Shown here in pieces: positions 18,423-26,590 of a stretch of DNA of 64,000 bases. Every line of letters starts with the position of its first letter. Within the stretch, counting starts at the first letter, position 1. The stretch is from positions 186,001 to 250,000 of the forward strand of contig NZ_QUDV01000002.1 of assembly GCF_003477705.1 (NCBI RefSeq). The letters are read 5' to 3'. This stretch comes from Dorea sp. AF36-15AT (GTDB lineage Bacteria > Bacillota > Clostridia > Lachnospirales > Lachnospiraceae). Position numbers and translations under genes: made by a program. The notes beneath the pieces are model-generated. The model made no database searches. It saw nothing but the letters and a program-made list of their open reading frames with translations, and had not been told where the DNA came from.

Positions 18423-19339
18423 TGAATTTAAAGCAGCTAGAAGCATTTGTAGAGGTGGCAGAGGGCGGCAGCTTCTCCAAAGCGGCAAAGAATCTGTACC
18501 TGACACAGCCGACGATCAGTGCGCATATCTCTGCGCTTGAGAAAGAACTGGAAGTGCGGTTGTTTGTCAGAAATACAAAAGAAGTCAGTCTGTCGGCAGA
18601 AGGTCAGACGCTGTACCGTTATGCCAGTCAGATGGTAGATCTGGAGAAACGGATTGAGGAAGAATTTGGAGAACGCAGGAAAATGGGGCGCCAGTGTATT
18701 ACCATTGCGGCATCTACAATCCCATCCCAGTATCTGCTTCCGAAGATTCTTGCCAGATTTAACGAAAAATATCCGGGAGAGCAGCTTAAGATCATGGAAT
18801 CTGACAGTGCAAATGTGGTTAATCAGGTGGTCGAGCATATGGTGGATATTGGATTTACCGGAACTGTGCTCGAAAAGAAGCACTGCAAATATTTTCCATT
18901 CTATAAAGACGAACTGGTGATCATCACGCCGAACACAGAAGTGTATCGGAAACGTGCTGAGACGCCGGATGATATTTCGTGGATTCTTGACGAACCGGTT
19001 ATTATGCGTGAAGAAGGTTCTGGAACCAGAAAAGAAGCGGAGAAGCAGCTGAAGGCAGCAGGCATCCGCGGTGAGCAGTTAAATGTGATTGCCAGCATTG
19101 AGAACCAGGAGACGATTAAGAAATCTGTCTGCAGCGGTATGGGTGTGTCGTTGTTGTCGAAGCTTGCAGCAGCGGACAAAATAGCGGATGGAAATGTCCT
19201 TGCGTTCCATATACCGGGAGCAGATGATGGAAGAGATATCAACGTGGTTTATAATAAGAATCATCAGTTATCTTTATCCGCAGAACATTTTTTGAAAATT
19301 GTACAGGAAGTGTATCCGTATGAGAAACATAAGAAATAA
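18422..19339 (+). CDS. selenium-metabolism-associated LysR regulator
   Basis: This 305-residue LysR protein has the N-terminal winged HTH (LKQLEAFVEVAEGGSFSKAA, then QPTISAHISALEKELEVRLF) and a C-terminal substrate-binding-like domain. LysR proteins of this kind regularly sit in selenium gene clusters of Clostridia. Its ATG overlaps the selB stop by one base. LysR proteins often regulate their own operons and sense a small molecule. The dyads at 13201-13233 and 23039-23069 lie at typical LysR distances from their promoters, so they are candidate targets. The ligand is unknown. Confidence 0.88.
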   Translation: MNLKQLEAFVEVAEGGSFSKAAKNLYLTQPTISAHISALEKELEVRLFVRNTKEVSLSAEGQTLYRYASQMVDLEKRIEEEFGERRKMGRQCITIAASTIPSQYLLPKILARFNEKYPGEQLKIMESDSANVVNQVVEHMVDIGFTGTVLEKKHCKYFPFYKDELVIITPNTEVYRKRAETPDDISWILDEPVIMREEGSGTRKEAEKQLKAAGIRGEQLNVIASIENQETIKKSVCSGMGVSLLSKLAAADKIADGNVLAFHIPGADDGRDINVVYNKNHQLSLSAEHFLKIVQEVYPYEKHKK

Positions 19340-19362
19340 TATGGATAGAAATGGGTGGTATT

Positions 19363-20505
19363 ATGATATATATGGATAATGCGGCAACTACCATGCAGAA
19401 GCCAAAAGAGGTCGTTCAGGCAGTGGCGGCTGCAATGGAATCTATGGGGAATGCCGGGCGCGGTGCTCATGGTGCATCGCTTAGTGCGTCAAGAACAGTC
19501 TATGACACCAGAGAGCTGTTGTGCCGTTTTTTTAATGGCACCAGTCCCAGACAGATTGTATTTACAGCAAATTCCACGGAAAGCCTGAATATTGCCATCA
19601 AAGGTGTGCTGAATCCGGGAGACCATGTGGTTACAACGGTTATGGAGCATAATTCTGTCCTACGTCCATTATATGAGATGGAGAAAAAAGGTGTAGAGCT
19701 TACATTTGTAAAAACAGACGAGAGAGGCGTGATGGATCTTGCGGATCTGGAAGCAGCGATCAGACCGGATACAAAGGCAATCGTATGCACTAATGGCTCC
19801 AATCTGACTGGTAATTATGTGGATGTGGAAGCGGTGGGCGCTGTCGCAGCGAAGTATAACGTGCTGTTTATCGTAGATGCATCTCAGACGGCAGGAGTAT
19901 TTCCGATTGATGTGCAGAAAATGCATATTGATATTCTGTGTTTTACAGGGCATAAGAGTCTGTTGGGACCGCAGGGAACCGGCGGTATGTATGTAAGAGA
20001 AGGACTGGAAGTACGCCCGCTCTTAAGCGGCGGAAGCGGAGTGCAGACCTATAGCAAAACACATCCGAAGGAAATGCCGACGGCGCTGGAAGCAGGAACC
20101 CTGAACGGTCATGGAATCGCAGGACTTCATGCGGCAGTAGAATATCTGATGGCAGAGGGCATTGATAAGATCCGCACCAGAGAGCAGGAATTGATGTGGA
20201 GATTCTATGAAGGCGTAAAGGATATTCCGAATGTAAAGGTATACGGAGATTTCACTACGAAGAACCGTTGCCCGATTGTTACATTGAATATTGGAGAGTA
20301 TGATTCCTCAGAAGTGGGAGATGCCCTGCTGATGGATTATGATATATCGATCCGCCCGGGAGCACACTGTGCACCACTCATGCATGAAGCACTCGGAACG
20401 GTCGGACAGGGAGCTGTGCGATTCAGTTTTTCTCATTACAATACAGAAGAAGAAGTGGACACAGCTATTCGTGCAATTCAGGAATTGTCTGTGGATGAAG
20501 AATAA
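19363..20505 (+). CDS. class V aminotransferase, cysteine desulfurase type
   Basis: This 380-residue PLP enzyme is of the cysteine desulfurase/selenocysteine lyase kind. The start MIYMDNAATTMQKPKEV is typical. The PLP-binding region is CFTGHKSLLGPQGTGG (Lys about residue 200). A C-terminal stretch RPGAHCAPLMHEALGT carries the candidate catalytic Cys. Within the selenium operon its likely task is to mobilise sulfur or selenium from cysteine or selenocysteine. I chose the ATG at 19363, which gives the usual N terminus; ATG 19351 is also in frame. The gene follows lysR by 23 bases. Confidence 0.88.
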   Translation: MIYMDNAATTMQKPKEVVQAVAAAMESMGNAGRGAHGASLSASRTVYDTRELLCRFFNGTSPRQIVFTANSTESLNIAIKGVLNPGDHVVTTVMEHNSVLRPLYEMEKKGVELTFVKTDERGVMDLADLEAAIRPDTKAIVCTNGSNLTGNYVDVEAVGAVAAKYNVLFIVDASQTAGVFPIDVQKMHIDILCFTGHKSLLGPQGTGGMYVREGLEVRPLLSGGSGVQTYSKTHPKEMPTALEAGTLNGHGIAGLHAAVEYLMAEGIDKIRTREQELMWRFYEGVKDIPNVKVYGDFTTKNRCPIVTLNIGEYDSSEVGDALLMDYDISIRPGAHCAPLMHEALGTVGQGAVRFSFSHYNTEEEVDTAIRAIQELSVDEE

Positions 20506-20516
20506 GGAGAAGAGAC

Positions 20517-20753
20517 ATGCGCAAAAAAGAATTAAAGCTGGTTGTGACATTTCACACGACCACAGATGCGATGGCTATGGAGAAAGCCTGTAAAGAAGCA
20601 GGAGCTCCTGGCAGACTGATCCCTGTACCGCGAGAGATTTCGGCTGGCTGCGGTTTATCATGGTGTGCAGGAATAGAGGATCGTGACACGATTCGGAAGG
20701 TGATAGAAAGCATCGGTGTGCAGGAACAGGAAATGCATGAATTAATGGTATAA
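20517..20753 (+). CDS. DUF3343 protein, putative Se/S carrier
   Basis: This 78-residue protein matches the DUF3343 type by its start KLVVTFHTTTDAMAMEK and by the Cys pair region SAGCGLSWCAG. Family members are small and are thought to carry sulfur or selenium; this is not proven here. It is the last gene of the selenium operon, 11 bases after the desulfurase, and a strong terminator follows. Placement beside a desulfurase supports a carrier role that accepts the atom released from cysteine or selenocysteine. Confidence 0.83.
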   Translation: MRKKELKLVVTFHTTTDAMAMEKACKEAGAPGRLIPVPREISAGCGLSWCAGIEDRDTIRKVIESIGVQEQEMHELMV

Positions 20754-20791
20754 AAATGGTTCGAGATCAGATGGTCTCGAACCATTTTTTT
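20752..20791. terminator. bidirectional terminator between the selenium operon and the TetR gene
   Basis: AAAAATGGTTCGAGA (20752-20766) pairs with TCTCGAACCATTTTT (20775-20789) without mismatch, followed by more T. Matching A and T runs let it end both convergent transcripts. Confidence 0.93.
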
Positions 20792-21377
20792 ATAATCCAT
20801 TTACAAATGCATCCAGTACATGTGGCAACAGGGTATCACTCTTTTCTGTCAGAGAGAATTTCCCTTTTACGAGTGACCAGTCATATAGCAGTGCGCGCTC
20901 GAACATGGCATAGATATCCATCAGATCTTTAGCAGAGGAAGTTGGTGCAAATTCACCAGAGTCCAGTGCATTCTGCATGATCTCGCTAAGCCATACATAA
21001 TAAAAACGCTTGTGATCGGACAAGGAACGTTTGTCTTTAGTGACCAACTGGGCTGAATACAGATAAGCAACCAGGCTGACGTCAATACTGGTTTCGATCA
21101 TATAAAATAATTCATGATTTAAGAATAATAATTTGTCGTAGGACGATAAGTTGGGGTCTACTACATTATATAATTCTTCATATTTTTCGTCAAACAGATA
21201 AGACAATGTATTCAAAAGCCCCTCTTTACTCTTGAAATAATGATAAAAGGTGCCTTTTGATGTCTTGGATGCTGTGATGATGTCTTCTACTGTGGTGTCG
21301 TCATATCCGTTTTTGTAAAACAGATTCCATGCAGACTTAACGATACGGCTTTTGGTGGATTGTCGTTTCCGCGGCAT
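20790..21377 (-). CDS. TetR/AcrR-family regulator
   Basis: This 195-residue protein has a TetR-type HTH at residues about 8-55 (TKSRIVKSAWNLFYKNGYDDTTVEDI, then KGTFYHYFKSKEGLL) and a helical ligand-binding half with no recognised signature. It points towards the selenium operon but ends at a shared terminator, so it belongs to its own transcript. An AAGGGGAA site precedes the ATG. Its target could be the divergent region beyond 21400, which contains no gene start, or it could act elsewhere. The ligand is unknown. Confidence 0.88.
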   Translation of the reverse strand: MPRKRQSTKSRIVKSAWNLFYKNGYDDTTVEDIITASKTSKGTFYHYFKSKEGLLNTLSYLFDEKYEELYNVVDPNLSSYDKLLFLNHELFYMIETSIDVSLVAYLYSAQLVTKDKRSLSDHKRFYYVWLSEIMQNALDSGEFAPTSSAKDLMDIYAMFERALLYDWSLVKGKFSLTEKSDTLLPHVLDAFVNGL

Positions 21378-21454
21378 ATGATCATTCCCCTTCTGTTATG
21401 GTATAACGTGTGGAGAGATAACCGATAGATGGAACGGGTTTATATCTTCCAAAA

Positions 21455-21482
21455 AAGGCGAGTTCTATTAAGAACCCGCCTT
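21455..21482 (-). terminator. terminator after prdF (minus strand)
   Basis: On the minus strand AAGGCGGGTTCT pairs with AGAACTCGCCTT with one mismatch, followed by a run of T (the A run at 21451-21456 on the plus strand). It lies about 30 bases past the prdF stop. Confidence 0.8.
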
Positions 21483-21512
21483 CGGTTGCTCTCCAAGTGA
21501 TTATATCACATA

Positions 21513-22547
21513 TTAACCAATTAAGAAACCATATTTTAACTTGTCTTCCGGATCGATCAGGTATGTACCAACACCTGTCAGGTTAGCTGTACCTGTAATC
21601 ATAGGAATGACTGCATCGTAATCACCGATCTTGGTTTCTTCTTTAATAACACCCTTGAAAGTGGTTCCGATGAAGCTTTCGTAGATAAATTCTTCGCCAA
21701 TACCGATCTCACCCCACTTGTGCAGAGTAGCAAGCTTAGCACTTGTACCTGTTCCACATGGTGAACGGTCAGCCTGAGCATCTCCGAATACTACGACATT
21801 TCTCATGGTAGCATGATCCGGATTAGGAGTTGGTCCGTAGAACTCTACAAGGTCAACTTCTGTGATGTCCAGTGTCGGATGCTGAATTTCAACCTGCTCG
21901 TTGATCAGGTCGCGCATCTTCATGCCAAGAGAAATGTACTCCGGTACTGTCTTAGCATCGATAGGTCCAATGTCAAGCTTAGTGGTGTCTACCAGTGCGA
22001 AGAAACTTCCGCCGAATGAGATAGTATAAGGAATCTCTTTTCCGTCAACATTAACAGTAAGGTTATCCTTATATACAAATGCAGGTACGTTAGTAAGTGT
22101 AACACCAGTTACCTTTCCGTTCTTAACTTCTGCAGTTGTACGAATGAGGCCGGCAGGTGCCTCCAGAACTACGCTGTTCTCTCCTTCGTGAGATTCAACG
22201 AGTCCGGCCTCGATTGCTACAGTAACAGCTCCGATGGTGCAGTGTCCGCACATGTTCAGGTATCCGCCTGTATCCATGAAAATAACACCAAGATCAGCCT
22301 CTTTATCGATTGGCTCGCAGAGAAAAGCTCCGAACATATCATGATGTCCTCTAGGCTCTAACATAAGAGCTGTACGAACATGATCATAATTCTTTTCCAT
22401 CCAATCTTTCTTCTCGATCATTGTGTTGCCTTCTGGTTCAGGGAATCCTCCGATGACCATACGACAGAACTCGCCAACTGTGTGTGCATCTACTACCTGA
22501 AGTGCAGCCTCAAATCGGTCAAAGTTCACATTTGCTTTCAATTCCAT
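21513..22547 (-). CDS. prdF: proline racemase
   Basis: This 344-residue enzyme interconverts L- and D-proline and so supplies D-proline to proline reductase. The two catalytic cysteines of the family are visible: Cys100 in NMCGHCTIGA and Cys264 in DRSPCGTGTSA. Arg/His-rich EPRGHHDMFGAF is also typical. I chose the ATG at 22547, with AGGAGGG upstream; an upstream in-frame ATG at 22571 would ignore it. The gene is transcribed away from the other prd genes, unlike the single-direction prd clusters known from several Clostridia. Hydroxyproline epimerase is a related alternative, but the prd context favours proline. Confidence 0.93.
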   Translation of the reverse strand: MELKANVNFDRFEAALQVVDAHTVGEFCRMVIGGFPEPEGNTMIEKKDWMEKNYDHVRTALMLEPRGHHDMFGAFLCEPIDKEADLGVIFMDTGGYLNMCGHCTIGAVTVAIEAGLVESHEGENSVVLEAPAGLIRTTAEVKNGKVTGVTLTNVPAFVYKDNLTVNVDGKEIPYTISFGGSFFALVDTTKLDIGPIDAKTVPEYISLGMKMRDLINEQVEIQHPTLDITEVDLVEFYGPTPNPDHATMRNVVVFGDAQADRSPCGTGTSAKLATLHKWGEIGIGEEFIYESFIGTTFKGVIKEETKIGDYDAVIPMITGTANLTGVGTYLIDPEDKLKYGFLIG

Positions 22548-22588
22548 AGCATTACCCTCCTTTAAAGTCATAATTTATAGATAAATTC

Positions 22589-22617
22589 TATAAATAGCAT
22601 AAGTGAAAAAATAACAA
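22589..22617 (-). promoter_or_regulatory. promoter of prdF
   Basis: On the minus strand TTGTTA (22617-22612) and TTTATA (22594-22589) have a 17-base spacer, giving a leader of about 30 bases. A TTATAG/CTATAA dyad overlaps the -10. Confidence 0.5.
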
Positions 22618-22706
22618 GTATTGATAAAATCTATGATAATGTATTTGTAAAAAAACAATTTAATACGGTAAAATGATGAAATATTAACAAATAGACCGTA
22701 TTCTAT

Positions 22707-22739
22707 AACCCGGTCTAGTCTACTGTCTAGTACCGGGTT
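22707..22739. promoter_or_regulatory. dyad between prdF and tRNA-Sec
   Basis: AACCCGGT (22707-22714) and ACCGGGTT (22732-22739) are perfect inverted arms. The 17 bases between hold two CTAG copies. It lies about 90 bases upstream of the prdF -35. It could be a regulator site or a hairpin. The stretch 22548-22870 otherwise holds only promoters. Confidence 0.5.
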
Positions 22740-22819
22740 CAATCTTTCTATACTCATTATGGCTGAAATGCCTTGAAAAGTCAATGCTTTTTTGATATTA
22801 TAAAAATGTAAAAAAGCTA

Positions 22820-22848
22820 TTGAAATAAGGCTTTTTATGTGTTATCTT
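22820..22848 (+). promoter_or_regulatory. promoter of the tRNA-Sec gene
   Basis: TTGAAA (22820-22825) and TATCTT (22843-22848) have a 17-base spacer. The tRNA starts about 22 bases after the -10. Confidence 0.55.
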
Positions 22849-22870
22849 AAGTAGGCATGATATGTAATAC

Positions 22871-22968
22871 GGGGGTAGATGGGCAACTGGTGTGCCTCCT
22901 GGTCTTCAAAACCAGTGTTGGGCGTTAGGAGCGTCCTGGGTGGGTTCGATTCCCACATGCCTCCGCCA
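22871..22968 (+). tRNA. selC: selenocysteine tRNA (anticodon TCA), CCA included
   Basis: The anticodon loop CTTCAAA lies between CTGGT and ACCAG stems, placing anticodon TCA at 22906-22908, which reads UGA. The T loop GGTTCGATTCC, a long variable arm (about 22916-22938) and the encoded CCA end (22966-22968) are all present. The acceptor stem is long and includes wobble pairs, and the 3' end GCCA has the G discriminator typical of Sec tRNAs. The gene is unusually placed: it lies between prdF and prdC, not beside selA-selB, which are 2 kb away. The tRNA is needed by both selD and prdB. Confidence 0.97.
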
Positions 22969-23038
22969 AAAGAAAGGTATTGAAACCTATAGAAAAAGAT
23001 AGTCTTTTGACAAACATGATAAAAGTTCGACAAACTAA

Positions 23039-23069
23039 ATTGTCTATAGATTTTACCTATAGATACAAT
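23039..23069. promoter_or_regulatory. candidate operator upstream of prdC
   Basis: ATTGTCTATAG (23039-23049) and CTATAGATACAAT (23057-23069) form a dyad similar in sequence and position to the one before yedF (13201-13233). Its centre is about 75 bases before the predicted start site. A second possibility is that TTGTCT (23040) and TACAAT (23064) are themselves a promoter with an 18-base spacer. Confidence 0.55.
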
Positions 23070-23091
23070 CAGATAAGTTGGACGGGATAGG

Positions 23092-23122
23092 TTCAAAGTA
23101 TTTCGTCTTTACTTAATATAAT
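23092..23122 (+). promoter_or_regulatory. promoter of prdC
   Basis: TTCAAA (23092-23097) and TATAAT (23117-23122) have a 19-base spacer. The -10 is good and the -35 is weak, as expected for an activated promoter. Confidence 0.5.
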
Positions 23123-23156
23123 AACAATCAAAGTATGAGAAAAGGAGATGTGTGTC

Positions 23157-24569
23157 ATGGAAAAAGTACAGTTATTATTACGTCAGCACGTAGGTGCACC
23201 TTGTGCCCCATGCGTAGCTGTAGGTGATAAGGTAAAAAAAGGTACATTGATTGCCACACCAACAGGCTTGGGAGCTAATATCTTCTCAAGTGTTTACGGT
23301 GAAGTATCTGAGATCCTTGAAGACCGTATCGTTATCAAGGCAGATGCAGAACAGCCAGATGAGTTCGTACCGATTGATGTGCCGGAAGATGCATCAAAGC
23401 TTGATATGATCAAAGCAGCTGGTATTGTAGGTATGGGTGGAGCTGGATTCCCGACAGGAATTAAGCTGAATATCGACTTATCCGCAACAGAGCAGGGTGA
23501 GTTCAGAGAGGATATCAACCCAGAGCTTCCAAAAGACTTCAAACTGGAGCACAGCTACATTCTGATTAACGACTCTGAGTGTGAGCCGGGTCTTGCTCAT
23601 AATATTAAGCAGACCATCGAGCAGACAGACAAGGTTATCCGTGGAGTAAAATACTGCATGGAGATTACAAAAGCAGATAAAGCAATCTTTGCTATTAAGA
23701 AGAAGAATAGAGAAGCAGTTCTTAAGCTTCTGGATGCTTTGAAGGATGAGGAGAACATTTCTGTTCACCTGCTTCCGGATATCTACCCAATGGGTGAAGA
23801 ACGTGCAGTAGTTCGTGAGTGTCTGGGCGTTAACCTTGATACCACACAGCTTCCGTCAGCAGCGAGATCAGTTGTAATCAACCTCGAGACAGTTGCTAAG
23901 ATCGCTGAAGCAATCGAAGAGAAGAAACCATGTATTTCTAAGAATGTTACAGTTCGTGGTAATATCAAGGGCGGCAACGCAGCTCATGTATTCATGGACG
24001 TTCCGGTTGGTATCTCTGTAGGAGAGCTGATCGAGATGGCAGGCGGACTTGATAAAGATGATTCAGTTGGTGAGATCATCATGGGTGGTGCGTTCACAGG
24101 ACGTGCAGCAGAGCTTGATGAGCCTACAACTAAGACAACAGGTGCAATTCTTACAACATATAGAATGCCTGACCTTACAGATAAGAAAGTTGGTCTTCTT
24201 GTCTGTGCATGCGGCGGTAATGAAGCTCGTATGCGTACAATCGCTGAGAAGATGCATGGAGAAGTTGTTTCTGTATGCAGATGTAAACAGGCGATCGAGA
24301 ACAAGCCGGGTGCACCACTGAAGTGTCTGCGTCCAGGTAACTGCCCGGGACAGGTTAAGAACAACATGCAGTTCAAGAAAGATGGATGTGAATACATCAT
24401 CATTGGTAACTGTTCAGACTGTTCTAACACGGTTATGGCTTCTGCACCACAGATGGGACTTAAAGTATTCCATCAGACAGACCATGTAATGAGAGCAATT
24501 GGTCATACACAGTATCGTCAGCTTACAGTATCTAAGCATGTTGACCAGGATATCAATGTAGAAGACTAA
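23157..24569 (+). CDS. prdC: proline reductase-associated electron transfer protein PrdC
   Basis: This 470-residue protein is RnfC-like. It has VGMGGAGFPTGIKL, a typical flavin/NADH-binding-like stretch, and INDSECEPG, then a second half with SLBB-like sequence. The Cys-rich C terminus contains VCACGGNEA, VCRCKQA, CLRPGNCPG and NCSDCSNTV, suited to iron-sulfur or thiol chemistry. It is thought to hand electrons to proline reductase. I see no in-frame TGA, although some prdC genes elsewhere are described as carrying a Sec codon. The ATG at 23157 has AAAGGAG nine bases upstream; ATG 23148 touches that site. It precedes prdA. Confidence 0.9.
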   Translation: MEKVQLLLRQHVGAPCAPCVAVGDKVKKGTLIATPTGLGANIFSSVYGEVSEILEDRIVIKADAEQPDEFVPIDVPEDASKLDMIKAAGIVGMGGAGFPTGIKLNIDLSATEQGEFREDINPELPKDFKLEHSYILINDSECEPGLAHNIKQTIEQTDKVIRGVKYCMEITKADKAIFAIKKKNREAVLKLLDALKDEENISVHLLPDIYPMGEERAVVRECLGVNLDTTQLPSAARSVVINLETVAKIAEAIEEKKPCISKNVTVRGNIKGGNAAHVFMDVPVGISVGELIEMAGGLDKDDSVGEIIMGGAFTGRAAELDEPTTKTTGAILTTYRMPDLTDKKVGLLVCACGGNEARMRTIAEKMHGEVVSVCRCKQAIENKPGAPLKCLRPGNCPGQVKNNMQFKKDGCEYIIIGNCSDCSNTVMASAPQMGLKVFHQTDHVMRAIGHTQYRQLTVSKHVDQDINVED

Positions 24570-24591
24570 TTGTCAGTATTAGCGGTATAAT

Positions 24592-24612
24592 TCGCATAGG
24601 GAGGCGAACTAC
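24592..24612 (+). other. small hairpin in the prdC-prdA spacer
   Basis: TTCGC and GCGAA flank a short loop rich in G within the 115-base spacer. It has no T run, so it is more likely a processing or stabilising element than a terminator. A TATATAATA stretch follows near 24640 and could be an extra promoter for prdA. Confidence 0.4.
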
Positions 24613-24684
24613 CCCGATATTCTAATCCCGAAGCGATTATATATAATATGGAGAAATCTATAAATAAACAAGGAGGTAAATGTT

Positions 24685-26574
24685 ATGTCAATCACAGCTG
24701 AAACAGCGAAACAGCACGCAAATGATCCTGCAGTGTTATGCTGTAGAGCAGAAGCTGGAGTCATTATTGAACCAGCTAATCTTGAAGATCCGGCGATTTT
24801 CGATGAATTGGTAGATTCAGGATTACTTAATCTTGATGGATGCCTGAAGATCGGTCAGGTTCTGGGCGCTAAACTTACAAAGACAAGCGATTCTCTGAGC
24901 CCACTTACAGCAGATAATATGGAGGGTTACAAAGACTCTGTAGAAGAGGAAGCAGCACCGGTAGAGGAAGCAGCAGCTCCAGTAGAGGAAGCAGCAGCAC
25001 CGGTAGCAGCAGCTCCAGTTGCAACAACAGCAAAAGTTGCAGGCGGAGTTCTGAAAATCCACATTGGAGAAGGAAAAGACATTGATCTTTCAATTCCGGT
25101 TGGTGCGCTTGGCGAAGGCGGTTCTGAAGTAGTAGAGGTTGCTCCGGCAGCAACAGCAACAGCAGCGGCTCCAGTTGCAGCTCCTACAGCAGAGACATTA
25201 GCAACAGAAGGAAAGGTTATCAGAAGCCTTACTAGAAAACATTTTGCAATCACAGAGGTTAAGAGAGGACCTGAGACAAAGATCGAGGGAACAGTTCTTA
25301 CAATCCGTGAAGGTATTGAAGCAGACGTAATTGCTGATTCTGATCTTGTTAAAGATTTCCATCTTGAAGTCGTTACACCAGCTCAGTATCACACATATTC
25401 AGAGACTATCATGGATGTTCAGCCAATCGCTACAAAAGAAGGCGATGCTAAGATCGGTCAGGGCGTTACAAGAGTAATCGATGGCGCTATCATGATGCTT
25501 TCTGGAACTGATGAAGGTGGAGTTCAGATTGGTGAGTTCGGTTCTTCAGAAGGATATATGGACGAAAACATTATGTGGGGACGTCCGGGATGCCCAGATA
25601 AGGGTGAAATCTTCATCAAAGGTAATATCGTGGTTCAGGCTAAGACTAACATGGAGCGTCGTGGACCTATGGCTGCACATACAGCATTTGATATCGTTAC
25701 ACAGGAAATCCGTGAAGCTCTGAAGAAGCTTGAAGAGGATCTTGTAGTAGATACAGAAGAATTTACACAGGTTCGTCATCCAGGCCAGAAGAAAGTAGTT
25801 ATTTGTAAAGAGATCATGGGACAGGGCGCTATGCATGATAACTTTATCCTGCCAGTAGAGCCATGTGGAATTCTCGGAGCAAGAGCTAACGTTGACCTTG
25901 GTAACCTGCCAGTATGTATGAGCCCATTGGAAGTTCTTGATGGATGTATCCATGCTCTTACATGTATCGGACCTGCATCTAAAGAGATGACAAGACATTA
26001 CTGGAGAGAACCACTCGTACTTGAGGCACTGGCTGATCCGGAAATCGACCTTTGTGGTGTAATCTTTGTTGGATCTCCGCAGATCAATGCTGAGAAGTTC
26101 TATGTATCTGAAAGACTTGGTCAGACAGTAGAAATGATGGACGTTGACGGAGCATTCGTTACAACAGAAGGATTTGGAAATAACCATATCGACTTTGCTA
26201 GCCACCATGAGCAGATTGGTATGAGAGGAGTTCCGGTAGTAGGACTTTCATACTGTGCAGTTCAGGGAGCACTTGTAGTTGGTAACAAGTACATGACAGC
26301 AATGGTTGATAACAACAAATCAGAAGCTGGTATCGAGAATGAGGTTCTTGGTAACAATACTCTTTGCCACGAAGATGCAGTTCGTGCTCTTGAGATGCTC
26401 AAGACTCAGATGGCAGGCGAGGCAATCAAACCGGCTGAAAAGAAATGGAATCCGAACGTAAAAGCTTCTAACCTTGAGGCAATTGAAGAGGCTATTGGAA
26501 CTAAAGTGGATGTTGTAGAAAACGAGCAGGCACTTCCGCTTAGCCAGAAACGTATCGACAAAGGATATAACTAA
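24685..26574 (+). CDS. prdA: D-proline reductase proprotein PrdA
   Basis: This 629-residue proprotein should cut itself to give a large N-terminal chain and a smaller chain whose new N terminus becomes a pyruvoyl group. The candidate is Cys427 after Thr426 in HALTCIGPASKE, which would give chains near 45 and 22 kDa, close to those reported for clostridial proline reductase. The pyruvoyl group binds D-proline as an imine, and PrdB supplies the selenol. The N-terminal part has Ala/Pro/Glu-rich linkers (about residues 86-115 and 152-170) around a small domain. The start has AAGGAGG upstream. The order is prdC-prdA-small gene-prdB. Confidence 0.95.
   Translation: MSITAETAKQHANDPAVLCCRAEAGVIIEPANLEDPAIFDELVDSGLLNLDGCLKIGQVLGAKLTKTSDSLSPLTADNMEGYKDSVEEEAAPVEEAAAPVEEAAAPVAAAPVATTAKVAGGVLKIHIGEGKDIDLSIPVGALGEGGSEVVEVAPAATATAAAPVAAPTAETLATEGKVIRSLTRKHFAITEVKRGPETKIEGTVLTIREGIEADVIADSDLVKDFHLEVVTPAQYHTYSETIMDVQPIATKEGDAKIGQGVTRVIDGAIMMLSGTDEGGVQIGEFGSSEGYMDENIMWGRPGCPDKGEIFIKGNIVVQAKTNMERRGPMAAHTAFDIVTQEIREALKKLEEDLVVDTEEFTQVRHPGQKKVVICKEIMGQGAMHDNFILPVEPCGILGARANVDLGNLPVCMSPLEVLDGCIHALTCIGPASKEMTRHYWREPLVLEALADPEIDLCGVIFVGSPQINAEKFYVSERLGQTVEMMDVDGAFVTTEGFGNNHIDFASHHEQIGMRGVPVVGLSYCAVQGALVVGNKYMTAMVDNNKSEAGIENEVLGNNTLCHEDAVRALEMLKTQMAGEAIKPAEKKWNPNVKASNLEAIEEAIGTKVDVVENEQALPLSQKRIDKGYN
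24944..25020 (+). repeat. tandem repeat encoding an Ala/Pro/Glu linker in prdA
   Basis: Units of 21 bases encoding VEEAAAP are repeated about three times. The product is a flexible linker like those of lipoyl or biotinyl carrier proteins. Slippage could change its length between strains. Confidence 0.75.
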
Positions 26575-26590
26575 GAAAAAGGTGTTTTAA

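Noticed and set aside
22741..22780. Sigma-54 promoter near TGGCTGAAATGCC
   Set aside because: The downstream part lacks the needed TTGC at the right distance.
23157..24569. PrdC as a selenoprotein
   Set aside because: No TGA interrupts the frame; the relevant positions are ordinary Cys.
24927..25253. Ala/Ser-rich frame on the minus strand inside prdA
   Set aside because: It is the shadow of the Ala/Pro/Glu repeats on the plus strand and has no ribosome binding site.
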